From Zanthoxylum bungeanum (lineage: Eukaryota; Streptophyta; Magnoliopsida; Sapindales; Rutaceae), in the NCBI GenBank assembly GCA_019454045.1, contig SKCR01049627.1:1-64000 (forward strand): 64,000 nucleotides of DNA, given 5' to 3'. Under the pieces are notes generated by a model, which had not been told where the DNA came from, did no database searches, and saw nothing but the letters and a program-made list of their open reading frames with translations. The stretch's first letter is position 1. Every line of letters starts with the position of its first letter. Made by a program: the position numbers and the translations under genes. Positions 1-16,172 of the stretch are shown one piece after another.

Positions 1-1010
1 TGCATAATACATAAGCTATTTGGGTAATGATATGTGCAGTGTCATGGTTTTGATTTTTGTGGAAACGGTTTAAAATGGATTTTAAAGCGGGCTTGGTATA
101 ACTGCTACATGGGAGGTATATGGTAATAGTTGGTAAATGTTGATGGTAAATGATTAACTATGGTAATGGTTAAATGTGTTCTAGAACATCAAAATCCAGA
201 CTGGCTATCATGTAGCGTGTTTCGAGACCAAGGGCCCATTAACTGGAAATGGTTTATCAATTGGTAAAAATTTATGTTAAAATCAAAGTTTTCAAAGAGT
301 TGCATTTTAAAATGGTCATTTTTTCGTTTATGCATGAAAATTTCTTATTGGCCTTAGGCTCATGATGACCTATGGTGTATGTGATCACCTTTCAGATGAT
401 TATGTCGACTAGCGGTTGTTGGTTACGCGACAGATCCATGATGGGGGCTCATGTGACAAGGAACCGTGTCTTTCTTAATATGCATTCAGACCATTAGGAT
501 AATAAACATCATGATGAATATGTCTCAAAAGATCTAGTTTGTTTATTTACCTTAAACAACATAATTACGTTACAAATTGGATTTGAACACAATTATTTAT
601 CTTTTATGATCGAATGCTAATTTATTAATATTTGGATATTTATTTGAGCATTTGATGAATTTAAAACTAGTATAAAAGTGTTAGTAGCGTTCCGGTTTTA
701 TATTTCTTTGGGTAGGATTATTATAGGTCGTGGAGTTATAGTTACCATTACGGAGAGCTAGACATGAAGATTCTAATGGTACCAACTGTGGTTTTTTTTT
801 TTTAATAGAAAAGTCTAAATATGACTTAAATGTATAAAATTTACAAATTTGTAACAGTGGTCAATGGCCTTTTTAATTTTTTATTAATAAAATTAGTTTT
901 AAATAATAAGGATTAAAATACACAATATAATTTATATCACACTAAACATATTAGTGAATGAAAATTAACATAATATAATATAATAATCCAAAATAGGGCA
1001 AACACACCCT
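1..1010. other. Intergenic, AT-rich, no gene seen
   Basis: I see no supported gene. Positions about 190-490 have a more balanced base composition than the surroundings and could be an old transposon remnant, but no terminal repeat, primer site or coding frame is recognisable. From about 790 onwards the sequence is very AT-rich up to the RIO2 5' end. Confidence 0.4.
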
Positions 1011-1023
1011 GGAGAGTTAATGA

Positions 1024-1048
1024 AGGCCCAGTAACCCCAGCCCTAATC
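1024..1048 (+). promoter_or_regulatory. Site II/UP1-like element before RIO2
   Basis: The sequence aggccca followed by gta at 1024-1033 fits the plant UP1/site II type (GGCCCA core), and a telo-box-like gccctaat follows at 1040-1047. In plants these motifs are enriched in promoters of ribosome and ribosome-biogenesis genes, which fits the RIO2 gene downstream. Function is inferred from the motif only. Confidence 0.35.
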
Positions 1049-1148
1049 TGTTTTCTCTCCTCTCATTCTCAAACTCTGTGTTGATTCACGGCAGCGGTAC
1101 TATCAAAGTTACGGGAATCTCGCGGAGATTGTTTGTCTTTCACCGCCA

Positions 1149-6308
<5,160 letters not shown>

Positions 6309-8085
6309 AATAGATAAAGAATCACCACCTAATCTGAGGGATAGAATGATAACCAACTGAAAAGTAATGTTATATTTACAGGCTATACCTGTTTGCTCTC
6401 TTCCTCCGTATTTCAAGTCTTACATGACGTGACGATGAAATATGTACACAAAGCTGGAGCTGGGAGATAATCCGGTAAGCATGAGTTTGTGATTTTGCTC
6501 CCTCGGGGCCGCTACAATTATGTTATGCTATCGTGGAAAGATATATAATAATTGTTGCTCGAGGCAACATATATGTTGATAGTCTAGGTAAAATTCATGG
6601 ATAATATAAAAGTTTTGATGAGATTATTTATTTGTGCACTTTATTTTAGACCTAATTGAAGTGGCTTCCTTTCCCTTACCTGACCATTTTCTTCTTGATT
6701 TGTACCCATTTTAAATGGGTTTGTTTTTGGAGAAAATTAGACATGCAGAATCAGTCATGATGTGCATTCACCAGGCACACTTTGCAATTTGATAGCAAAG
6801 CAAAACATTACAACAAAAGTGCTTTGCGAGGTACTTCCAGTTCAACTTTAGGCAGTGTTGCAATATACAGATTATACAGCTTAAACTGCACAAACTAAAA
6901 ACCATAAAAATAAAAACTAAAAGGGAAAAAAAATAGTAATCTATCAACAATGTAGTATGTAGGTCAAATCCTGGGTAGTACCCTTATAAGAGTGAGATAA
7001 TACTGGTTTACCCACGCATCAATTAAATGATGTGGGGTTTCCCGATATTCAAAAAAAAAAATGTAGTATGTAGGTTAAATTCAGATGTTTTTATGAGCAT
7101 GGAGAATCCTGTGTGTGACCAACTTTGCTTGATAATTTTTATTTATAAGACAGCCATTAGTAGATAATTTAGTGATAATAGTCAACCAAGTTCAGAAGAA
7201 AAAGAAATAAAATAAAATAAAAATAAGCTGGTGAAATATAAGGCTAAAAAAAAAAAAACACTTCCATCCCTTCTTTAGAAATTACTTTTACCTTTTATTG
7301 TCTGAAAAATTTATGAACTTGTTTTGTAGCTAGTGTTCAGGAATGATAGAAATCTCAAGGGGATGCAAATTTTAAAAATTTAATGTGGGATGTGTAACAG
7401 AATAATTAAAAATTTAACATTGGATGAAATTAAATGTATACTAGTTAAACCTAAAATTAAAACAGGTAATCTGCAAAATTAGACAAACAAGATTAAATTA
7501 GACAACATGAAAAGCGAAGTCTTAGAACCACAACTTTCTTACAACTTTCACTTTAATCTCTCTGATTAATTAATTATAAATAATTATTGATATAGGACAC
7601 GAATTCATCTACCAATCTTTATTGAGCATCATGCATAAATATCCGTTTAACACAATTAATCATATGTCTATGTCGATTAGATTAAGACGAATTCATCAAA
7701 CTTAAGTTCTAATTATAATTACGCGTGCCGATTAGCAATATTCCTATCCTAATCGGAATCCATAACATGTGTTGAATTATTTAGGTGTAAACAAATAAAT
7801 CCGTTGTCAAATTTCTTTATGGCTTCCTTGTCATAAACACACAGTTCTATTTTTCGACTTCATTGATTGTCAAGCAATAGAAAATGCATGAAGAAGAAGA
7901 TAAAACACACAACCACAAATAGAAGGTAACAATAATCAATGAAAGAGAGATTAAATTAATTAAAACTATAAGTTGGATTCCATTGAAATCCTAAGACGAG
8001 TTTAAAACATAAAGTAAAGATTACAAGAAAGTTCATTAGCAATATAAGCACAAATAAAGAAAGAATAAAGATAAAGAAAATTGGG
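6309..8085. other. RIO2 3' flank and repeat remnants
   Basis: The RIO2 3' UTR probably occupies the first few hundred bases, but no unambiguous poly(A) signal stands out. From about 7540 to 7990 the sequence resembles part of the long terminal repeat found at 18501-20346: it shares catatgtctatgtc and the tattcctatcct stretch in the same order and orientation. It is therefore probably a diverged LTR fragment of that family. No coding gene was seen. Confidence 0.5.
6971..7060 (+). mobile_element. 5'-truncated SINE-like retroposon
   Basis: The segment ends in a run of A and is bounded by about 20-bp direct repeats (near 6950-6970 and 7060-7081, sharing atgtagtatgtaggt, one mismatch overall). 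Its body shares a 'cttataagagt..tgagat' block with SINE copies elsewhere in the window (13690, 14155, 41090). The long target duplication and A tail indicate LINE-driven insertion. Confidence 0.65.
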
Positions 8086-8094
8086 TTTAAAGCA

Positions 8095-8397
8095 GTGTTT
8101 TAAAATTCGAACCGGTCCATCGATCCGGTCTGATGAGAGGGTCAAGGGTCAGATGTCCGATCGGGATTCAATCGGGAGTCGATCTGGGAATAGTGTTTTA
8201 ACTTTTTTTTTTATTATTTTTTACAATATATATATAACCACAATCAATAATTAAAAAAAGAACAAAAAACCTGGCTGACCCGTAATCGGTTTGACCGGGT
8301 CGCTGGGTTTTTTTGGGGCCAATCGGACTGGCAAAAGGACCGGTCCACGGGTCAACCAGTCAGACCGGCCAGGACGGTCCAGGTTTTAAATTGATGA
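8095..8397. mobile_element. Small non-autonomous DNA element (CCGGT-rich ends)
   Basis: The two ends are imperfect inverted repeats built around TTTTAAA and CGGTC/CCGGTCTGA blocks (start 8095-8137, end 8361-8390). Flanks tttaaagca (8086-8094) and tttaaagta (8398-8406) look like a 9-bp target duplication with one mismatch. It has no coding capacity. The superfamily is uncertain; a 9-bp duplication would suggest a Mutator-like origin. Confidence 0.5.
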
Positions 8398-8406
8398 TTT
8401 AAAGTA

Positions 8407-8790
8407 AGGGTGTTCATGGGTCGGGTCGTATTTTTTTTTTTTTTAAAAAAAATTATGGGAAACCCGATCGGGTCAGGTCACACGAGTCGCTGAACCCGAA
8501 CCCGAAAATTGAGATGCAAACCCATGCGAGTCGGGTCGGGTCGATGAAAAATAAATTTTTCATGTATTAATTATTTTGAGACATAAATACTAATTTTTTA
8601 ATATCCCAAAACTTATCATATATATAAAATTTCAAGATAATAAAAGTAATAAATAACTAAAATAATAGTAAAAATTTTAAAAAAATAAAAAATTTTAAAA
8701 AAAATTAGAAAAAATAATAAAAATATATTACATCGGGTCGAATCAAATTATCCTGAAAATACATTATTTTTTTTCAAACTCGAAGAGTTG
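8407..8790. mobile_element. Probable hAT-like fragment (GGGTGTTCATGGGTCGGG end)
   Basis: It begins with an end sequence resembling the TAGGGGTG family described at 17123, followed by alternating gggtcggg and cccgacc blocks and an AT-rich core. The opposite end is not clear, so this is probably a truncated or degenerate copy. No coding frame. Confidence 0.35.
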
Positions 8791-9700
8791 CTTCTGGTCG
8801 CGAGTTTATGAAGACCCCCTAATTTAAAGTTTGTGAATTTCCAAGTTTCGATCTTCATCTTCCTCTTCTTTGATTTTTAATAGTAGAAGTTTTCGATCCT
8901 CTTGTATTCGGGGAGGGTTTTCTTGCCTCCAAAGGCCAATTATCTCCCCCCAATTCATCCCACATAAACCTTTCTTTATAAAATAAGCTGCTCATTTAAA
9001 TAGAGCTTCTTCCAAAATGGGCAATTGACACCGCTGGCTACTGCAAAATCTCTGCCTCGATTTCTTCTTGTATGGTGCCACGACGCTCTTTGCTTGTGCC
9101 TCTGCACTGGAAAACTTCGGCGCCGCGGCGCTATTCAAGCTGATGCTGCGATGTTGGCTCTATTCCACCGAGTCCAAAAAACTGCTTGTTGTGTTTTGTT
9201 CCCACTTTATTTTAGCTCGAAGCTTTTGATTTATTTTTGTTCGTTCTGCAGTTGCAAAACAGACACAAAAAACAAGTAAATGGTACAAAATAGCTCTTAG
9301 TGACTAGCAATTCAATATATAAATAAGTTGTAAATATGCAAATCATGCAATAAAAAAGAAAAAACAAACAGATAAATCATGTCAAGTCATGAATGATTTT
9401 CATATTTGCTCCTCAGCGAGTGCTTGGATATGAAGCCTAAAGAAAATTTCAAAATGCTTTTATGAATCCTGGGTTAATTAACCCTAAACAAGTTCACCTA
9501 ATCAAGAACTCAGAGTGTGTTTATGCGGAGATCCTTTCACATTTCGATTCTCAAATCAAGTCTCTGAGTAAGTTCGAATCAAGAATCACATTAAAATGAG
9601 TCTAACCAACTTATTATCAATGGTTGTGGTTTTTAGGAAAAGAACAGCAGCAATTGCTAAAATCACAGCTGCAATTATACCTAGAAGTGGTGGCAGAGGC

Positions 9701-9734
<34 letters not shown>

Positions 9735-10192
9735 TTATATGCAATGAATGTGAAGGCATTCATTATGGAGAGAAATAGTAGCAATTGTAACATTGAATGG
9801 AATCATGTTCATGTACCAGTTGGCTTTTCTGGGTTCCTTTACTCTGTTTCTCCCCTTCTTATCTGAGAAAATTGAATCTTCTTTTACATTTTTTTGATTT
9901 CACATAAAAGTAAGATTTATGTTGAGTTGAAGAATATCAAAAGGGTTGTTTTTGGTTTGAGCTGTGGGAACTTAAGTAAATATTAGATGAGAGATTATAA
10001 TTATCAATTAGTAATTGGCCACATACGATTTTGATTAGGGACTTGAATTTGGCACTGAACTGAATTTTGTCAAACAAGTATCAGAACAACTCGCGTTCAA
10101 TCATCCAATCCACATATGTTGTTGTTTCTAAAAAATTTTTAGCGGTAACAAAGAAATAGCAACTCGCGTTCAATTTTGTTTTTTTTCTCAAG
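8791..10192. other. Intergenic, no recognised gene
   Basis: The interval includes a short GC-richer stretch (about 9030-9180) and a (TCA)n microsatellite at about 9698-9734. Open frames here are short, and one is created by the microsatellite (runs of Ser or His). I do not recognise a product. Near the right end the 14-mer aactcgcgttcaat occurs twice (10088-10101 and 10161-10174), next to the left edge of the ASHH3 duplication. Confidence 0.4.
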
Positions 10193-10897
10193 GATAGTTG
10201 ATGGTGAGATGAGAATAGGTATATTTGCAACTCCTGATAAATAAAAGGGCGAAAATCTGACCTACGACTACCAGTATGACTTCTTGCATGTTTGTCGTAT
10301 TACATACTGTTTGATATTTATTATATGCATGCATATATTTATAAATTTTTTGTATGATGATCTTTTATGCAAATTGATGACAGCTAGTAGATTGCTTTCT
10401 CTTCAAAATCTGTATTTCTATATCCCAATATGCAGAATCTGACAAATTTAACAGGTTCGTTCACTTTGGTGCAGATCAAGATTACCAATGTGGAGCTGCA
10501 GGCTGTAGGAGGAAGCTGGGGGCAAAACCTAGCAAGCCTAAGATGTCATCAGATGCTGCACTAAAGTTAGTAGCTTGTCAGGTGGCTGTATCTTCTCCCA
10601 AAATGAAAGCAATATTATCATGAAAAGATGCATGTGTATATAATGCCTTTCGAACTTGTGTTCGATGATTATATATGTTGTCCATTTTGATTATGTTTAC
10701 TTGTGATTATACTAACATAAATCTCTAAGCTTTCTTTATTGGTATGCATGTACACTTATCATTTATATACACCAATTGGGACCATACATCCTTATAATAT
10801 TACTTGTTCTTGCTGTCTGTATGAGTAGTGTCATTAGCAGTCTAATATTGTCGGTGAAAATGTTTGCTATTTCTTCCTTAAGTCATCTGCTTCCTAA

Positions 10898-12539
10898 TGT
10901 TGGCGACTTGGTCGCATAAAAGGATTTTGATGACATCAACGCGAATGAAGACTTCGACGTACAAACACAAAGCATTACAAAAAGTGTCGAAGCATATGGG
11001 GTGAGAGAGTGAATGTGAAGACTAGCGGCAAATCGAAGATAATGATTAAGAGCTAAATTTTATTGCAAGTGACTTTACTCAAGTGATCTAAAGCTCTTAG
11101 GAATCATACATTTTGCATCACTTACATCTAAAATGAATTAGAATGCTTAAATAATCATTTGCACTTTATTTGCACAAAAATGAATTTCTATGCACAAGTG
11201 CATCGGTAAATGATCTTCCAAAAACTATCAAACGGTTGAATTAAACTTCAAATGATATACCGTTAGATAGATATGTGTCTCTAGTTTGCTACGGTTCAAA
11301 CGGAACACAATTCCGATGCATAGAACTTTTTCTAGAGTCATTTTACTACAACATGTTCATATGTGCGTTTTCTGCATACATGTCACATTAGAAAAATTCC
11401 ATAAAATTCATCTTAATGTTTTTGGAGCTGAATTGTTTACAGAAGCTAGATCTATGTGTCTAGTTTATGTAGAAATTTACGGATCATGATTTGGAATTTT
11501 CTAGAGAAAGTTATGGCCAAAATACCAAGTGTCGTCAGTCTTGACTGGTCGTCAGAACATGCATTGCTACTGAAACCAGGGAGCTCCAAACCGGTCCTCA
11601 TACCGGTTTCCATACCGGTCTAGCCTTTATGGTGCAGTTACTGAAACCAGAGAGATCCAAACCGGTATCCATGCCGGTTTCCATACCGGTCAAGCTCTTC
11701 ATATTGAACACTTACTGGAACCAGAGAGACTCATACCGGTCTCCATACCGGTTTCCATACCGGTCTCGCTGTAAGTTGGGGAATGCTTTGCATTTTATTA
11801 TAAATAGAACCTCAACTCATTTGTGCTTTGTTAGAGACTTGATACACAACCTTCATACATTCTCTAAGGCAAATACAAGAGTGTCTTAAACCTTCATACA
11901 CTTAAACACTCATACAAGCTCACACACATCTTCATTACATTTAGTGAGCTTGGAACACTTGGGTATGCAACTCACACAATCTTCTTAATATTTGTGAGTG
12001 CTCAAGTGTGTTTTAATTCTTTCTTAACAAAACACTTGTGATTTGTGAAATCCCATTTGTTGGGTAAGTTGTAAAAGGTTTTGTGAGTAAGCCTACAAAC
12101 AAAACTCAAAGTTGTAAAGGTTGTGAGTACACCTACGAACAAAACTCATAGTTGTAAAAGGTTTGGAGTGCACCTTTGCGGAAAACTCTTGGTTACGAGT
12201 GAGCCACGGCAAAACTCGGATTTTAGTGGAAATCTTCAAGCGAAGCTTGGGGGAGTGGACGTAGGCACGTTTGGCCGAACCACTATAAATCTCGGTGTCG
12301 TATTTCTCTTTCTCTTAACTTTTACTTATTTGCAAGTTTTATTTACATTTATATTATTGAATAGAAAACTTGCATATAGGTTATTATTTACAATAGAGAA
12401 AATTAACCTAAGAGCCTATTGGTAATAAGAGCTTAAAATCGGCAAAGATTTTATTATTCCGCATTTATAGCGATAACCCAATTCACCCCCCCTCTTGGGT
12501 ATAGAGATTCTTTGTCGCTATTACTTGTAGGGAATTTCA
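10898..12539 (+). mobile_element. Solo LTR, 1.64 kb, copia-like
   Basis: The insert starts TGTTGGCGAC, ends GGGAATTTCA, and is flanked by the 5-bp target duplication cctaa (10893-10897 and 12540-12544). The duplicated ASHH3 region at about 49880 carries the uninterrupted site (ccttaggca), confirming the boundaries. The 3' part with attcaccccccc and tcttgggta resembles the ends of plant copia LTRs. No internal domain, primer site or second LTR is present, so it is a solo LTR left by LTR-LTR recombination. Short open frames inside are incidental. Confidence 0.9.
11572..11775 (+). repeat. Tandem repeat in solo LTR, about 72 bp x 3
   Basis: Three units begin with gaaaccag or ggaaccag near 11572, 11643 and 11716. 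Each contains several ataccggt / ccggt motifs. The small open frame across this region is a product of the repeat. Confidence 0.75.
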
Positions 12540-13689
12540 CCTAAGGCAACAGAGAGAGAGAGAGAGAGAGAGTCATGCACTCTCCTCTTTTCCCCCTTTC
12601 TTTGTGCTCATGAGCAGATAGATCCTGAATAGAAAGGATTATTGTCTCAATCTGAGAGCAAAGCTTGCTAATGATCTCAGATGTGTAGTGGCTGTGCTAG
12701 AGTGACTGGTCAAATGTGGATTGGGGTGAGATTACTTTTGGAATTGCTTATAAATTATTTCAAGTTTGTTTTGCTATTATTTCTTAGTGGACATTTCTAA
12801 TACTTCATAAATGAATGAATTTTGAGGTAATGTTTAGTGACTTATTGAAGGTTTTTTCCCTTTGTGTTGTTTCCATCCTCAGCTTTCTGATTTGAGAAAG
12901 GAAACAGAAAAGAAATAAAGAGGGACATAGGGACAGACATGGGTGTGAGGTTCATATTTTGTCATTTTTTAATGCTTTTTTGGATTTTTGTTATTAAACT
13001 ATGAATTTCAAGTATAGTACTTTTTTCTAATATCTTCTCTTACATCATTGCAAGATAATTTGTTCAACATTTAGTGTTAGGGTGACTTCTCTGTGTGTAT
13101 GTGCCACAAAAGAAAAATCCAAAGCCTCTTTTTTTCTTGTAATATTTTCCACTTTCAAAATGGACATATTCTTTCATCAATGCAACCGGAATTGATTTGG
13201 AAAATCTTTTCTGAAATGATAAACACCTCTTCTTCCCTACATGGTTTGCCACATAATACATTGGAAGTTTTTATAGCTTTTACTCCTACTCCTACAATTT
13301 ATTCAATTACTACTGGATTGTTTATATTCTTTATAGTTCAGTTCATTTAAGTTTTTATCTTTCTATCCATGTTAGTTACTGCTTAATCTTTATACTATGT
13401 GCATTTTTCTGCAAACTTGTACTGATTCTGGGCTTTTTTTGGTTAGTTTTATCAGAATGAAGGTTTGCATACAGGTGAGAAAACTTTATTCCTGGATATG
13501 AGTTTATGTATTGTCTGCTTTGACATATATCTTAGAATATCTAGTTGCCATTCAGGAAGCTCACTACCTTATAATCAACAGAAAAATTTGCCCTCAATGT
13601 TGCATTGGCAAGGTGGTTAGAATAACTCATCCCATGAATACAAGGTACTTCAGAATGTTTATTTCCATGTGTGTTGCAATTTACCGTCC

Positions 13690-13862
13690 TCAATGAGTGT
13701 GACTTGGTGGCAAAGGGCTTAGAACTTAGTTGTTAGTTCCTGAGTTCGAGTTCATGGGGTGCATTTCTTGTAAGAGTTTAGAGCAGCCGCGGGTTTTACA
13801 TGCTATGCTTAAGCCCGGGTTAGGTGGTTTGGTGGCGGGATTTCCAACATTTCCAAAAAAAA
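13690..13862 (+). mobile_element. tRNA-derived SINE in ASHH3 pseudogene
   Basis: It has an A-box-like tggtggcaaagggctt and a B-box-like gttcgagttc, the polymerase III promoter arrangement of tRNA-derived SINEs, and ends in a short A run. It is flanked by gtgttgc-atttacc direct repeats (13671-13686 and 13863-13878). The partner copy near 51865 lacks it, giving an empty site. Confidence 0.85.
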
Positions 13863-14154
13863 GTGTTGCGATTTACCCCATTTCTGCCAATTAATTTGTC
13901 TGCATATTCAGTTGTTGTTTTTTCCCTTTTTAAGAATCTCTTGCTTGTATTTGGACTGAAAAAATTTGAGTACTGATTTACTATGATTATTCTGCTGAAT
14001 TTTTATCCCCCTTGGCTCAAATAGTTACAGTTATTTTGGGATTATTAGACGGTTTGGCAAGTATTCTGGAAAACACTCGGTAAGAGCCTCTTTTATCTGG
14101 CTACTAGTAAAACTTTCAATAGGATAAATAAGAAAATGTGTTGATGTAAGTTGT

Positions 14155-14328
14155 CCCAAGGGGTGTGGATTGATGGTGTAGGGTTTAGAATCTAATCTTC
14201 AGGTCCTGAGTTCGAATCCAGAGTATGCGTTTCTTGTAAGAGTATGAGACATCCGAAGATTCTACTTGTTCCGCTTAAACTCAGAATTAGTGATTTGATG
14301 GTGGAATTTCTAAAGATTTTAAAAAAAT
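14155..14328 (+). mobile_element. tRNA-derived SINE at last pseudogene exon
   Basis: Same family as the SINE at 13690, with B-box gttcgaatcc, a cttgtaagagt block and an A-rich 3' end. It lies between two diverged copies of the intron end (about 14136-14151 and 14327-14342). The parent at 52150-52160 has a single copy. The insertion therefore sits exactly at the 3' splice site of the last exon. Confidence 0.8.
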
Positions 14329-15039
14329 ATGTCGAAGCAAGTCTTGTATGAGGATGGTTATATCATGTTTAGTGACATGGCTAAAGTAGATTGGGAACTT
14401 GCAACTGTGAATGAACTGACTGATGTCACTCTGAGGAGTAATTACAACTTTTTGCTCTTTTAATGAATGAATGATGTGCATTCATTCTTCTGAACATTTA
14501 ATCCATTACTAATGCTTCCAGGAGTATTGAGGAGACAAATCTGTATTTGAATTAGAGGCGGTCAATTAAGAGTTATAATAGAACTACTGATAATATGAAT
14601 ATTAGGATTGAATAAATTAGTAGTATTTTAGATCTTTGAGCCAGTGGACTCTCATTATTCAGATTAAGAAAGTTCTGATCTTGAAGTGTCTGTATTTGAC
14701 TTTTTTTGGAAATTGTTGGAGAGAATTTCAATATATACTTTGAATGAGGGGCACATATTATCATACCCAGAGGTATCACATATCCCTCGGTGATTTTTAA
14801 AAAATTAAAAAAAAAAAAAAAAAAATTGGTTAGTGACCTTGAATGAGACATGAACTTCTTCTTAATCTGTTTTAAATTCTGAGAAACATCAAGCATTAGC
14901 TAGTGAGAGGGTCATTAAGTATGGTCATGATTACTTCCAGTATGCTTGTATTCCTATTTGAGTACTGAGGATATCAATGTAGCAGTACCTGAAATTGGTT
15001 ATTTGTTAGGGATTGAGAAGTACCCATATTCAAGAATTA

Positions 15040-15180
15040 CTCACGCAAAAAATATTTAAAAAAAATAGGTGGGATTCACTTATTTTTTGATTTTTTTTTG
15101 ATATATTTGATCAAAAATAGCTATCCCCACTTATTATTATTATTTTTTTAATATTTTTGTGTGGGACTTGATTTTTCTCC
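15040..15180. mobile_element. Foldback MITE-like element
   Basis: An AT-rich segment whose left part (cacgcaaaaaatattt..taggtggg) and right part (ccccactta..aatatttttgtgtggga) are inverted repeats. It is absent from the partner segment near 52700. No coding capacity. Confidence 0.5.
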
Positions 15181-15301
15181 CCCATATTCATGGTCCTGGA
15201 GACCACATTGTTGTTTGTAGCAGAAGTTCCTGTAAACAAGGGTCTGTCTTTCAAATCTAAGTTGTTCAAATATCATAATTTTTTGTTCATCAGCACCTTA
15301 T

Positions 15302-15308
15302 TCTTATC

Positions 15309-15345
<37 letters not shown>
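15302..15345. repeat. (TTA)n microsatellite
   Basis: A run of about 14 TTA/ATT triplets just beyond the right edge of the duplicated ASHH3 segment. Confidence 0.9.
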
Positions 15346-15350
<5 letters not shown>

Positions 15351-15409
15351 ATTTTAGGGACATGTAATGACCCCTTACGATATAATACCATTAGTAATGT
15401 TAAAAAGAA

Positions 15410-15531
15410 GAGTAATGATACACTCACACACACTCTTACTTAAAATTTTACACTCACGGTAACTACAGTGATTTACTGTAGATCACTGTAACTACAATAT
15501 TAAGTAAGAGTGTGTGTGAGTATCATTTTTG
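15410..15531. mobile_element. Short MITE with 28-bp terminal inverted repeats
   Basis: The ends aatgatacactcacacac and gtgtgtgtgagtatcatt are near-perfect inverted repeats of about 28 bases that extend to cttactta/taagtaag. The flanks taaaaagaa (15401-15409 and 15532-15540) match as a 9-bp target duplication, as expected for a Mutator-type MITE. A second inner palindrome (tacagtgat..atcactgta) makes the whole unit a hairpin. Confidence 0.75.
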
Positions 15532-15540
15532 TAAAAAGAA

Positions 15541-16045
15541 AGTGATGTAATTTTTTTATCCTTTTTGTTTCCGTTTGTAATGTATTGATATTTCTGTTTG
15601 TGGTATGTAATGTGTGTGTATAGGGGAATTGGGGATCGGGGACGATTAAATCGGCGAGGAGAAGGATGATGGCATGGGAGTTGGTATGGGTGGTCCCACC
15701 CCACCAACCAGTACCCAATTCCAACTCTACGTTTTATCTTTTGGGTGGTTGGGTAGGAGTAGGAGTATAAAATGGACCGTAACAAGTAACCAATCAATTA
15801 TTACAACAATACAAACATTTTTTTTTTTTTTTTTGGTTGAAAATTGTTGAAAATTTCGTTATCAAATAATCTCTTTCGGGTTTAAGTAGAATAAATAAAA
15901 TCCTCTCGAGTATCTCAAGTTCTTATAAAAAACGTACTTTCTGAATTCGAATTCAGATCTCAAGATGAAATTTTGAACCTTATACTTCCAAATAACGCCC
16001 TCTTAGAGACTACAACAATACAAACATACTAAAACTAAACAACAA
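15541..16045. other. Intergenic, no gene seen
   Basis: It contains a T run at about 15819 and no supported coding frame. The minus-strand open frames overlapping the MITE and 15600-15790 show no recognisable product. Confidence 0.4.
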
Positions 16046-16046
16046 A

Positions 16047-16172
16047 GGGTATCACATACTATTGGGTATCAAAGTTGTATGTTCAATGCAACTTCAAGTT
16101 TTAAATATTTCATGTTTGAAAGTTGCATATTCAATGAACCGATGGATATTTGATACCCTTCGGTATCATAGC
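16047..16172. mobile_element. Foldback MITE (GGGTATCA ends)
   Basis: The left end with gggtatcacatac and ttgggtatcaaa pairs with the right end tttgatacccttcggtatca. The middle also folds (gttgcatattcaatg against atgttcaatgcaact). The whole unit could form a long hairpin. No coding capacity. Confidence 0.55.

Larger units (their letters stand above)
10193..14463 (+). pseudogene. 5'-truncated ASHH3 pseudogene
   Basis: A duplicate of the last six exons and introns of the SET-domain gene at 47718-52249. Recognisable exons: 10193-10273 (SET end), 10455-10623 (post-SET), 13447-13474, 13556-13644, 14031-14079, about 14342-14463. Damage is extensive: an in-frame TAA after ATPDK in the first exon, the CxC post-SET zinc ligands changed to YQC, a nonsense codon where the intact copy reads serine-glycine, a 1-base insertion in the fourth exon, and a SINE at the acceptor of the last exon. 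Exons for the N-terminus, AWS domain and most of SET are absent. Introns are also shared with the parent, so this is a genomic segment copy and not a retrogene. It is broken by a solo LTR and two SINEs. A non-coding transcript is possible; a functional enzyme is not. Confidence 0.9.
10193..15290 (+). repeat. Segmental duplication, copy 1 (partner about 49204-52860)
   Basis: Colinear similarity with the ASHH3 region begins inside the intron before the SET-end exon and runs through exons, introns and about 600 bases past the last stop (the shared cctggagac and ttgtttgtagcagaagtt / ttgtcgtttgtagcagaa blocks). Copy 1 has extra insertions (10898-12539, 13690-13862, 14155-14328, about 15040-15180). 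Copy 2 has one of its own (50517-51020). Confidence 0.88.

Noticed and set aside
9596..9866. Open frames with poly-Ser and poly-His
   Set aside because: They are created by the (TCA)n microsatellite, have no conserved flanking sequence, and overlap each other in different frames.
12123..12425. 100-aa open frame
   Set aside because: It lies wholly inside the 1.64-kb solo LTR and resembles no known protein.
13697..13750. Possible tRNA gene
   Set aside because: The A- and B-box-like motifs belong to a SINE; no cloverleaf with an anticodon arm could be drawn, and three relatives show the same 3' body and A tail.
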